A stretch of 64,000 nt of DNA, taken from contig CBDDBH010000019.1 of assembly GCA_965225625.1 (NCBI GenBank), forward strand, positions 74,321 to 138,320, read 5' to 3'. Source of the stretch: CBDDBH01 sp965225625. Its GTDB lineage: Bacteria; Pseudomonadota; Gammaproteobacteria; JADZEE01. The translations under genes were made by a program, and so were the position numbers. Shown here piece after piece: positions 40,293 to 47,814 of this stretch. The stretch's first letter is position 1, and each line of letters begins with the position of its first letter. Below the pieces are notes generated by a model. That model was not told the origin of the DNA. It worked only from the letters and a program-made list of their open reading frames with translations, and ran no database searches.

Positions 40293-41162
40293 ATGAACCG
40301 AACCTGCCTATTCAGCCTATTGATCGTCGGCCTACTGTCGGCGGTGATCACGGGGTGTAGTTCTGACGACGATGGCAAAGCTGCGGCGCCAGCGCCTAGC
40401 CAACCTTCCAGCCCACCCGCGGTAGTCGAAGAAGCGCCTGCGGTCGCCGATGCGGTTGCGGACGTTGCAGATAGCGACGCGATTGAAGCTGACTGGACTG
40501 TTGCTTTAACAGCAGTTGGCCGATCGGCCCAGGATCAAGATGCCGACGCCGCACGCAAGCCCATTGAGGTCGTAGGATTTCTGGACATCGAGCCGGGCAT
40601 GACCGTCCTCGATTTGATTGCCGCGGGGGGTTATTACACGGAGGTTCTAGCAGCGGCCGTTGGTCGCGAAGGCAAGGTTTATTCGCACAACACTGAATTC
40701 ATTCTGACCATGCGCGAAGGTAAGAATGAAAAAACGATCAGCGCACGCCTCGCCGATGACCGCCTGCCGAACGTCGAACGTTGGGATCGCGAGTTCGGAC
40801 AATTGGGTATGAGCAACCAGGTAGATGCCGCAATGCTCTCGCTCAATCTTCACGATGTTTACAATTATCAGGGCAAAGACACGGCACTGGCCTTCCTCAA
40901 GGACATCGCTGTGGCGCTAAAGCCTGGTGGGGTCCTGGGTGTTATCGATCACGCAGGTATTTCCGGCGTGGACAATAAGGAGTTACATCGGATCGAGCAG
41001 GTGTTGGCCGAACAACTGCTGGTTGAATCGGGCTTTGTAATCGAGGCCCAGTCCGATCTACTGGCCAACGCGGACGACACTCACACGGTTGGTGTATTCG
41101 ATCCGGCCATGCGGCGCCAGACTGACCGATTTCTTATCCGCGCGCGCAATTCCAGCGAATAA
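40293..41162 (+). CDS. SAM-methyltransferase-fold lipoprotein
   Basis: 289 residues. The N-terminus is a lipoprotein signal (VGLLSAVITGC, lipidated Cys about 22) followed by a Pro/Ala/Val-rich linker to about residue 65. The remaining domain looks like a class I methyltransferase: EPGMTVLDLIAAGGYYTEVL is motif I (usually DxGxGxG), and LKPGGVLGVIDHAGISG is the motif post-IV region. A methyltransferase fold exported as a lipoprotein is odd because SAM is cytoplasmic; related proteins are known only as uncharacterised families. It may bind another ligand. Confidence 0.75.
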   Translation: MNRTCLFSLLIVGLLSAVITGCSSDDDGKAAAPAPSQPSSPPAVVEEAPAVADAVADVADSDAIEADWTVALTAVGRSAQDQDADAARKPIEVVGFLDIEPGMTVLDLIAAGGYYTEVLAAAVGREGKVYSHNTEFILTMREGKNEKTISARLADDRLPNVERWDREFGQLGMSNQVDAAMLSLNLHDVYNYQGKDTALAFLKDIAVALKPGGVLGVIDHAGISGVDNKELHRIEQVLAEQLLVESGFVIEAQSDLLANADDTHTVGVFDPAMRRQTDRFLIRARNSSE

Positions 41163-41245
41163 CCCAGCGAAGTAAGCGCGATGAATGAAAACGCCCCCCC
41201 GATTTTGAGGGGCCGGATTCGGCTAAGCAAGCCTGGAGATTGAAT

Positions 41246-42148
41246 ATGCTGCCGCAAACCATCGGTGATTTTTCCATCAGCTGTGTAGTCGAGTCGCAAG
41301 ATCCCACTTTCCCACTGGATTTCCTGCTCCCGAGTGCCGAGCCAACCGCCGTTGCCGAGCATCGTCATTGGCTGGAGCCTACGTTTATTGAACCCGCCAC
41401 CGGCATGCTCATTATGAGCTTTCACAGTTACATCATTCGTACCGAGCGCCACACCATCGTGGTCGACGCCTGTGTCGGTAATGATAAGGAACGGCCCGAT
41501 TTCCCCGAAATGCATCGTCTGCAAAGGCCATTCCTCGCCGATTTGGCGGCTGCGGGTGTCCATCCAGAAGAGGTGGATTTCCTCATGTGTACCCATCTGC
41601 ACCCCGACCATGTGGGTTGGAACACGCGACTGCAAGACGGCCGCTGGGTCCCTACGTTTCCAAACGCGCAATATTTGTTTGGGCGTACCGAACTGGAAGC
41701 ATGGGAAAATTACGCAAATAATGTCGCCGGTGGCCCCGACGATCCGCTGCCGAAACCTGTTAGCAATATACAGCGGGCGAGTTACCTCGACAGCGTGTTA
41801 CCCGTCGTGGAGGCGGGCAAAGCGGTGTTGATCGACGACGGCCATCAGGTTGAGGACGGGATCTGGGTGGAAAGCGCGCCTGGCCATACACCCGGCAACG
41901 CGGTAATCAACGTCGAATCTAACGGCAAAAGCGCGCTACTGTGCGGCGATTCCTTGCACCATCCAGTGCAGCTGCCATTTCCTCAATGGTCCAGTGCTTT
42001 TTGTTCTGATCCCGTGCAGTCGGCTGCGACGCGTCGCACACTGCTGGGACGCATTGCGGATACCGGCACGCTGCTGATGCCGGCTCATTTCCCAAGTCCA
42101 ACTTGTGGCCGGATCATTAGTAAAGGTGATGGGTTTTTGTTCGCGTGA
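41246..42148 (+). CDS. MBL-fold metallo-hydrolase
   Basis: 300 residues from ATG 41246, chosen over a TTG six bases upstream because GGAG lies at a good distance. The metallo-beta-lactamase zinc motif is intact: CTHLHPDHVGWNT (HxHxDH), later His in APGHTPGN, Asp in CGDSLHH and a final His in MPAHFPSP. The layout is that of lactonase/AttM-like and related ester hydrolases. It sits between a sulfatase/transport group and a broken Rieske oxygenase, which fits a catabolic role. No signal peptide. Confidence 0.9.
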   Translation: MLPQTIGDFSISCVVESQDPTFPLDFLLPSAEPTAVAEHRHWLEPTFIEPATGMLIMSFHSYIIRTERHTIVVDACVGNDKERPDFPEMHRLQRPFLADLAAAGVHPEEVDFLMCTHLHPDHVGWNTRLQDGRWVPTFPNAQYLFGRTELEAWENYANNVAGGPDDPLPKPVSNIQRASYLDSVLPVVEAGKAVLIDDGHQVEDGIWVESAPGHTPGNAVINVESNGKSALLCGDSLHHPVQLPFPQWSSAFCSDPVQSAATRRTLLGRIADTGTLLMPAHFPSPTCGRIISKGDGFLFA

Positions 42149-42300
42149 TTGCTGCACGATTTTCGCAGCGACAAGCTCGATAGTCCTTTTAGTTTTGAGC
42201 TTGCTAGCCTTATCCCTAATTAGTCTAATAACTGCATAGCGGATCGGTTTTAGCCTGCTATAGTTATCTATAGACGCCGTAAAAACTCTCCGCCGACCCA

Positions 42301-42443
42301 GTCGGTGAGGCAGCGGGTGAGGCGGCAGCAAAGAGGTCGGGCAAAAGGTACCTCCCCGATCAACCTTCGCTCTTAAAGAGACCACTTTGCATCGCAAAGT
42401 GAAATCACCGACAGAACCCCGCCTAGTGCGGGGTTCATTTTTT
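42301..42443 (+). ncRNA. Structured RNA-like region ending in a terminator (candidate)
   Basis: Downstream of the MBL gene, GTCGGTGA at 42301-42308 pairs perfectly with TCACCGAC at 42405-42412, closing about 96 nt. Inside is a perfect 8-bp hairpin, CACTTTGC / GCAAAGTG at 42383-42401. An intrinsic terminator follows immediately. No open frame of note. It could be an sRNA, a riboswitch relict or a structured 3' UTR; I do not recognise it. The 150 bp before it are AT-rich and may hold a promoter. Confidence 0.45.
42415..42443. terminator. Bidirectional-type intrinsic terminator
   Basis: Stem AACCCCGC / GCGGGGTT with a CTAGT loop, then CATTTTTT on the plus strand. It lies between the convergent MBL gene and Rieske oxygenase gene; the Rieske stop codon sits in the T tract. 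Confidence 0.85.
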
Positions 42444-43694
42444 AGCGGGGGAAATTTCCGCGCGCATGTTCGGCGCTCTGCACCGCGCGCGCTTGCTGGC
42501 TGGCGAATTTGCGCCACATGGTGAGTTCAACATCCGGACGGAACAGTCGTTCACGCTGCCAACCATCTTCCTCTGCGTAGAATTTTTCCATGTTGCGCCG
42601 CGCAAATGCGTCCTCCTGCGTAAACTCCTTCGCGATCCCATCCCACATCTCGTGACAGCCCGTATCGAGCCAGTGTCTTCGCTCAGCCTCGTTCTTTACG
42701 GCTTTACAGCCAAACTGAAAATAGGTGTGTGTGCCGGAATCTTTGGGCACGTAGAATTCAACATGCCAGACGTCAGGGAAGAGCCAACTATCGACCTTGA
42801 GTCCACACGGCATCCACAATCCGACGATGCCGAGGTTGGCGCCTTTGATAGCGTCGGCCAATTGCGCATCAGTTTTACCCTCCGCCAAGGGGGTTCGCAC
42901 TGTTACGGGCTCACGTCCTCCGTTGGCAGGGATGATGGCTTCGAACGGCATTTCCGTCTGGGTTATTTTGCGCGTAAAGCCCTTCGGGCCAGGATCTGAA
43001 TCGTAGTAGGTCGTTGTTTTACGTACATCTTCGCGATTGGTGACCCAACCAAATGGCACCGTCTCATCGGCGTCGATACAAAGTTTCGACCAATCGTGAA
43101 TGAAATGGTGGCCGGGATCGTAGCCATTCTCACAAGCCAGTCGCCAATTGGCATCGATGTCGTATTGCTCTACCGACGCCACCGCCATGCCGGCATCCAG
43201 GAATCCAGGCGGTAGGTCGGCTTCCAGAGGTGGCGGCTCTATGTCACCGACGAACACAAAGATAATGTTCTTGCGCTCCTCAACCGGGTAGCTCTTGATC
43301 TTGCATTTGCCCATAATCGGAGATTCTGGCTCACTTAGAATTGTGAACAGTGCTCCAGTTTCCAGATCGTAAGTCCATGTGTGATACCAACACGTTAGCG
43401 TGTCTTTCGTATAAAACAGCGGTCGAGCCGAAAAACGCACGCCGCGATGCAGCAGCGATCCTCTACGGCAAACACACGCCCTTCCTGGCGGGGAAGCATT
43501 ATGTCTTCACCCAGCAACTTGACACTGCTGGCCGAGCCTTCTTCGATTTGGTGGGAAAGCGCCGCTGGATACCAGTAATCTCGGAAACCCAGTTCGGCAT
43601 CCAGCCAGATCTGCCACGGTTTACCCGGTTTTGGTCGGGCACGATCGACAAAATCAACTGTTCCATCGATCAACGCTTTGGTCGCGTCTGCCAT
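42442..43694 (-). pseudogene. Rieske oxygenase alpha-subunit gene (CarAa-like), frameshifted
   Basis: Starts at ATG 43694 with AGGAGG upstream. The first part (GKPWQIWLDAELGFRDYWYP) and the long second part in another frame together match, from memory, carbazole 1,9a-dioxygenase-type terminal oxygenases. The frame slips at about 43446 inside the first Rieske motif: restoring one C gives EDRCLHRGVRFSARP, whereas as written it reads EDRCCIAACVF. The second motif CWYHTW and the mononuclear iron site CENGYDPGHHFIHDW are intact in the second frame. Restored length is about 417 residues. Broken exactly at an iron-sulfur ligand, the written sequence cannot make an active enzyme. The reductase and ferredoxin partners are not adjacent. 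Confidence 0.87.
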
Positions 43695-43810
43695 TACGGT
43701 CCTCCTGTACCACCTTATTCCCGTGCGCACGCACTTTAGCATGCGACCCGCCCCCAGGCTGCCTATTGCCACCGGGCTTCGCTTAGAATGGTCTATGCAA
43801 GGTTTCAGCG

Positions 43811-44416
43811 ATGGAGAATGCAATTTTGAGAACAATCGCGATAATTCTATGGACGACTTTGAACATAACTGGTGCGGCTGCCGCCGAAGAGCTGCCGCTA
43901 ACCGGCAACTGGGTCGTCAACCATGAACTCAGCGATGACACCGACATTGCCGTTGAAAAATCGATTAAAAAAGCCGGTGGTAAGGTCAAGCGTGCGCGCG
44001 GCAAAAAGGGAAAAATAAGAGGCCGCCATAAGGGTGGGCCGGAAGATCAAGCGCTTTATGACCATGTTGCCTATGACGAATTTCTGGAAATTGAGCAACA
44101 AGGTACGCGTTTTAGTTTTACGCATGCAGACGGATTCAAGCGCACGTTTTTCGCTGATAATAGAGGTCGTGTCGTCTCCGCCAGCGGAAGTCACACTGAC
44201 GACGACCAGGATTTTTCTTTCGGCTACTGGGAAGATGGGAAATTGGTGGTCGAGTCACGCCCCCGCGATGGTGGCAATTTGACCGAACTCTATGCAATCG
44301 TGCCGGAGACCGGACAGCTGCGGGTGGAGTTGTATCTCGAGCCGTTGAAGTTCCCGGTTCCCATCGACATTGTGCGAATTTTCGACGCTGCAGCAAGCAT
44401 TGAGACCGTCCCCTAA
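43811..44416 (+). CDS. Exported protein of unknown function
   Basis: I do not recognise this gene. 201 residues with a signal peptide (LRTIAIILWTTLNITGAAAA, then EE). The mature protein has a strongly basic stretch (KKAGGKVKRARGKKGKIRGR, about residues 54-73) followed by beta-strand-rich sequence (FLEIEQQGTRFSFTHADGFK). The second half resembles lipocalin-like or beta-sandwich secreted proteins only in composition. It diverges from the Rieske gene and lies before the operator/promoter of the prenyltransferase cassette. Confidence 0.7.
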   Translation: MENAILRTIAIILWTTLNITGAAAAEELPLTGNWVVNHELSDDTDIAVEKSIKKAGGKVKRARGKKGKIRGRHKGGPEDQALYDHVAYDEFLEIEQQGTRFSFTHADGFKRTFFADNRGRVVSASGSHTDDDQDFSFGYWEDGKLVVESRPRDGGNLTELYAIVPETGQLRVELYLEPLKFPVPIDIVRIFDAAASIETVP

Positions 44417-44508
44417 TTGCATGTATTGCCTCCTCAGCGTCGCGTTGCGGCAAAGTCGAAAGAACAGGAAACCCACCTTATCGCTAATCTCCAGAACCAA
44501 ATAGCGTT

Positions 44509-44529
44509 GTACTTTACAATATAAAGTAC
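44509..44529. promoter_or_regulatory. Operator-like perfect palindrome
   Basis: Arms GTACTTTA (44509-44516) and TAAAGTAC (44522-44529) with a 5-bp centre. It abuts the -35 element of the following promoter. The downstream winged-helix regulator is the obvious candidate to bind it. Confidence 0.7.
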
Positions 44530-44558
44530 TTGACGAATTATTTTATCTTTCGTATCGT
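44530..44558 (+). promoter_or_regulatory. Promoter of the membrane protein/regulator/prenyltransferase cassette
   Basis: TTGACG at 44530-44535 and TATCGT at 44553-44558, 17-bp spacing. Expected start near 44565, only a few bases before ATG 44570, so the transcript would be nearly leaderless unless translation starts further in. Confidence 0.6.
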
Positions 44559-44569
44559 AGCTCCCCCTC

Positions 44570-45175
44570 ATGCTGCCCGCAGAATCGAAAAACTCGGAAC
44601 CCATTTCATTGCACGAGCGTGCAGTTGATGACCTGCGTTACATACGCGAAAAAATGGCGGATGCGGTTGCCTTTACTTCGGTTCCTGGAAAGGGCGGCAT
44701 TTGCATGGGTATTTGCGGCGTCGCCGCTACCCCTTTCGCGCTCCATGCCGACAGTATCGAGGTTTGGCTGGCGATCTGGTTAGCAGCGGCGTGCGCTGCA
44801 GTCGCGATCGGCGGTTGGACTATGGTTCGTAAAGCGAAGGCTTTTGAGCAGACGCTGGCGTCGGGTCCGGGCAGAAAGTTTGCTTTGGCGCTTTTGCCTA
44901 CGCTGTTAGCGTCTGGCTTGTTGACCGCAGCCTGCTACGCGCGGGGCGCAACCGACATGCTAGCGGGTATTTGGTTACTGCTGTACGGCGCCGCAGTGAT
45001 AACTGCGGGAGCGTTCTCAATATCGATCGTGCCGTTAATGGGGATCAGTTTTATGTTTCTGGGTGGTGTTGCTTTGCTCGGACCACCAAATTGGAGCGAT
45101 CCCCTTATGGGGCTTGGATTCGGCGGTTTGCATATACTCTTTGGCAGCATCATCGCACAGCGATATGGAGGTTAA
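44570..45175 (+). CDS. Multi-pass membrane protein paired with a winged-helix regulator
   Basis: 201 residues. A cytoplasmic N-terminal segment of about 45 residues (HERAVDDLRYIREKMADAVA) leads into five or six membrane segments. The conserved-looking FTSVPGKGGICMGICGVAA joins soluble and membrane parts. I recall similar proteins beside small winged-helix regulators in other phyla, without known function. The stop is 6 bp before the regulator, suggesting a membrane sensor or anti-regulator. Start is uncertain because no Shine-Dalgarno precedes ATG 44570. Confidence 0.7.
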   Translation: MLPAESKNSEPISLHERAVDDLRYIREKMADAVAFTSVPGKGGICMGICGVAATPFALHADSIEVWLAIWLAAACAAVAIGGWTMVRKAKAFEQTLASGPGRKFALALLPTLLASGLLTAACYARGATDMLAGIWLLLYGAAVITAGAFSISIVPLMGISFMFLGGVALLGPPNWSDPLMGLGFGGLHILFGSIIAQRYGG

Positions 45176-45181
45176 ATAAGG

Positions 45182-45595
45182 ATGACCAAACCCGAAGTTG
45201 CTTCCAAGCGCGGTTCCCGGGTAGCCGCTCGCGGCAAAAAAAAGCAGGGCGCTGCCGATGTATTGCGCGTCGTGCAAGGCAAGCCGGACAAAAACATTGA
45301 AACGCACGACCTTGATCGTCTGATCCACGAACGTATGCGATTAGGTATCATGAGCGCTCTGGCCGTGAACAAGAAATTGACGTTTGCTGAGTTGAAAGTG
45401 CTGATGCGGACCACTGACGGGAATCTCAGCGTACATGCTCGGAAATTGGAGGACGCCGACTACATCGCTTGCGCGAAGTTCTTCGAAGCGAGGATGCCCC
45501 GCACTGAGTATCGAATAACGGCGCGTGGTAATCGCGCCTTGAACCGCTATCTCGACCACATGGACGCGTTGATCCGAGCGACTCGCCGCCCGTAG
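45182..45595 (+). CDS. Winged-helix transcriptional regulator (HTH_27/MarR-like)
   Basis: 137 residues. A Lys/Arg-rich N-terminal tail of about 40 residues precedes a winged helix: MSALAVNKKLTFAELKVLMR, recognition helix TDGNLSVHARKLEDADYI and the wing RMPRTEYRITARGNRALNR. This type of single-domain wHTH protein usually represses its own operon. RBS AAGG before ATG. It lies in the middle of the cassette whose promoter has a perfect palindrome, so autoregulation through that site is the simplest model. Confidence 0.85.
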   Translation: MTKPEVASKRGSRVAARGKKKQGAADVLRVVQGKPDKNIETHDLDRLIHERMRLGIMSALAVNKKLTFAELKVLMRTTDGNLSVHARKLEDADYIACAKFFEARMPRTEYRITARGNRALNRYLDHMDALIRATRRP

Positions 45596-45616
45596 TTTTT
45601 TTTGAGGATTGACTTT

Positions 45617-46378
45617 ATGATACAAAGTTCTTTTCATTGCAAGAAGCACTCTCCTTCGACGATACACGTCGCCATCATTATGGATGGAAACGGCCGCTGG
45701 GCGCAGGCCAGGGGTAGGCGCCGTGTCCACGGACATGTCGTTGGCGCCAATGCTGTCACAGGGGTGGTCAAGTGCGCGCCTACACTCGATATCCACATGC
45801 TTACTTTGTATGCCTTTTCCGCCGATAATTGGCACCGTCCACGCTCGGAAGTGGATTTTCTCATGAAGTTGTTTGCTCGTTATCTGGCGCAGCAAACAAC
45901 ATTATGTATCGATACCGGTGTGCGACTCGAGGTGATCGGACGCCGCGATCGGTTGGCAGCGCCGTTGGGTGCGGCGATTGCAAGCGCTGAATCCGCGACT
46001 GCGGACGGCCAACGCTTGCATTTGAGAATTGCCATTGACTATTCAGCCCGTGACACCATCTTGCGTGCGTCACAGCTATGTAACGACGCAGTATCGCGTT
46101 CCGAGTTTGCGCAGATGCTCGCTCTCGCGTCCCACAGCAAAGATGCGACGGCGGATGTTGATCTCCTGATTCGCACAGGCGGGGAGCAGCGCTTGAGCGA
46201 TTTTTTATTATGGGAATGCGCCTACGCGGAATTTGTGTTTACCCCGAGGATGTGGCCGGAATTCACCGCAGCGGATTTGCAGGCCGCCGTTGCAGAGTAT
46301 CGCTCGCGGCAACGCAGATACGGTCGTTTACCTGAGACCGAAACTCAGCTATCGATTCAAGCAGGTATTCATGGATGA
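45617..46378 (+). CDS. cis-Prenyltransferase (undecaprenyl diphosphate synthase family)
   Basis: 253 residues from ATG 45617 (GAGG upstream; a TTG at 45602 is the alternative). UppS signatures: IIMDGNGRWAQARGRRRVHG with the catalytic Asp, LTLYAFSADNWHRP, and IRTGGEQRLSDFLLWECAYA (the usual RLSNFLLW has Asn replaced by Asp) with FVFTPRMWPEF. It condenses isopentenyl diphosphate into cis-polyprenyl diphosphate. It is not next to cdsA or dxr, where the housekeeping uppS normally lies, so it is probably a second, specialised copy. Its stop overlaps the following flavoprotein start. Confidence 0.92.
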   Translation: MIQSSFHCKKHSPSTIHVAIIMDGNGRWAQARGRRRVHGHVVGANAVTGVVKCAPTLDIHMLTLYAFSADNWHRPRSEVDFLMKLFARYLAQQTTLCIDTGVRLEVIGRRDRLAAPLGAAIASAESATADGQRLHLRIAIDYSARDTILRASQLCNDAVSRSEFAQMLALASHSKDATADVDLLIRTGGEQRLSDFLLWECAYAEFVFTPRMWPEFTAADLQAAVAEYRSRQRRYGRLPETETQLSIQAGIHG

Positions 46379-47533
46379 AGTTGAGCTCCTCGTAGTCGGG
46401 GCCGGGTTCGCGGGTCTGGCCTGCGCCAAGGCTGCCGCTGTCCGTGGAGTCAGTACTCGCGTGATCGAAGCCAAGCGCGATATTGGTTTCGGCGTCCGTA
46501 CGACGGGCATACTGGTCAAAGAGCTTGCAGATAGTTGGGATATGCCGCACCAACTGACACGAAAGATCGCCGGTGCTCGACTCTACAGTCCCAGCCTGCG
46601 CATGATAGATCTGGTGTCGCCCGGATATTACTTTCTCGCCACTGACACCCCGAATTTGCTACGCTGGTTAGCCCGTCAGGCAGCCGGTTCAGGCGTGGAA
46701 ATCCAATACGATAGCCGGTACCTACTAAATCACTCGGGTGAAGACAGCTGTCTTTTTCGCAACGGACGACAAGCCACGCAAGAGCTCAGATACCGATACT
46801 TAGTTGGCAGTGACGGGGCACGTTCTCGCGTTGCCCGGACACTTGGTTTGGGCAGAAACCACGCTTTTCTTGCAGGCGGAGAATATGAGTTACAAGGTGA
46901 CTGCGGCGTTGATCCCAATTTTCTACACATGTTTCTCGATTCCCACTTAGCACCGGGATACATCGCGTGGATAGTCCCTGGGGTGGGTGTTACTCAGATA
47001 GGACTGGCTGCGCGCCGGCCGGCGCGCAGCCGCGAGTGACGCCGTTTTTAAACAAGGTGAGATCCCTGTTCGATTTCTCCGCGACACGAGTAGTGGAACG
47101 CCGTGCGGGCTTGATCCCCTGCGGTGGTATGGTCAAACCGTTCGCAGCTAGCAAGGTCATGTTGCTCGGTGACGCAGCTGGAATGGTCTCACCGCTGACG
47201 GCCGGCGGAATCCATAATGCGCTGGACGTGGGACGAGCGGCCGGTGTCGCGATTAGTTCATTTTTGCTGGATGGCGGTAAGGATCCGGCAGCTATCGTGA
47301 ATAGCGCTCTGCCATCGTTCTACTTCAAGCAGTTACTGCGCAGAGCGTTCGACCTCGCTCCGCCGAACGGATTTTACGAACGGATGCTCGACAGCCGGAT
47401 TTTACGCATTGCGGCGAAAAATATCTTTTTTCATCACCGCGGATTGTTGTCGCTGCGTGCTTGGATGGACACCTTCAGCGGACAAATATCGGCTGCGGCT
47501 GGCGCAGTAGACTCTGACACAATATCGAATTAG
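46371..47533 (+). pseudogene. Geranylgeranyl-reductase-like FAD oxidoreductase gene with frameshift
   Basis: Starts MDEVELLVVGAGFAGLACA at 46371, overlapping the prenyltransferase stop by 8 bp. FAD motifs: GAGFAG dinucleotide fold, YLVGSDGARSRVAR (DG motif) and VMLLGDAAGMVSPLTAGGI (GD motif), a combination typical of the geranylgeranyl reductase family. Near 47010-47035 the frame slips inside a perfect 26-bp palindrome: frame one reads IGLAARRPARSRE-stop, while the next frame continues APAGAQPRVTPFLNKV for another 160 residues. Restored length about 387. The palindrome may be a mutation hotspot or a sequencing artefact, so the gene could be intact in the organism. Predicted role: reduction of polyprenyl double bonds. 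Confidence 0.82.
47006..47031. repeat. Perfect 26-bp GC-rich palindrome
   Basis: Arms GGCTGCGCGCCGG and CCGGCGCGCAGCC with no spacer, inside the flavoprotein coding region at its frameshift. Confidence 0.9.
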
Positions 47534-47814
47534 TGACCGCGTGCTCTGACAAAGCAGGACAAATACTGGCAAGAAATTGAGGTTGGCTTGCCCGGGATGT
47601 GTACGCACGTTACGATGTTCAATGCGACTGTGAGCCGCCATGGACCTTAATGTGACCACTGCTAAACGAGGCGTTCCGTACCAGCGCGGAGACGTCGCGA
47701 AGGTGGTATAAACTTTTGCGCGTGCAGTCCTATTTCGCTCTATCGTTCCAGACCGCCACACAAGGCGATAGCCATAAGCGGCACCAACCGATGCCACTAA
47801 CCGAGGTGTACTGA

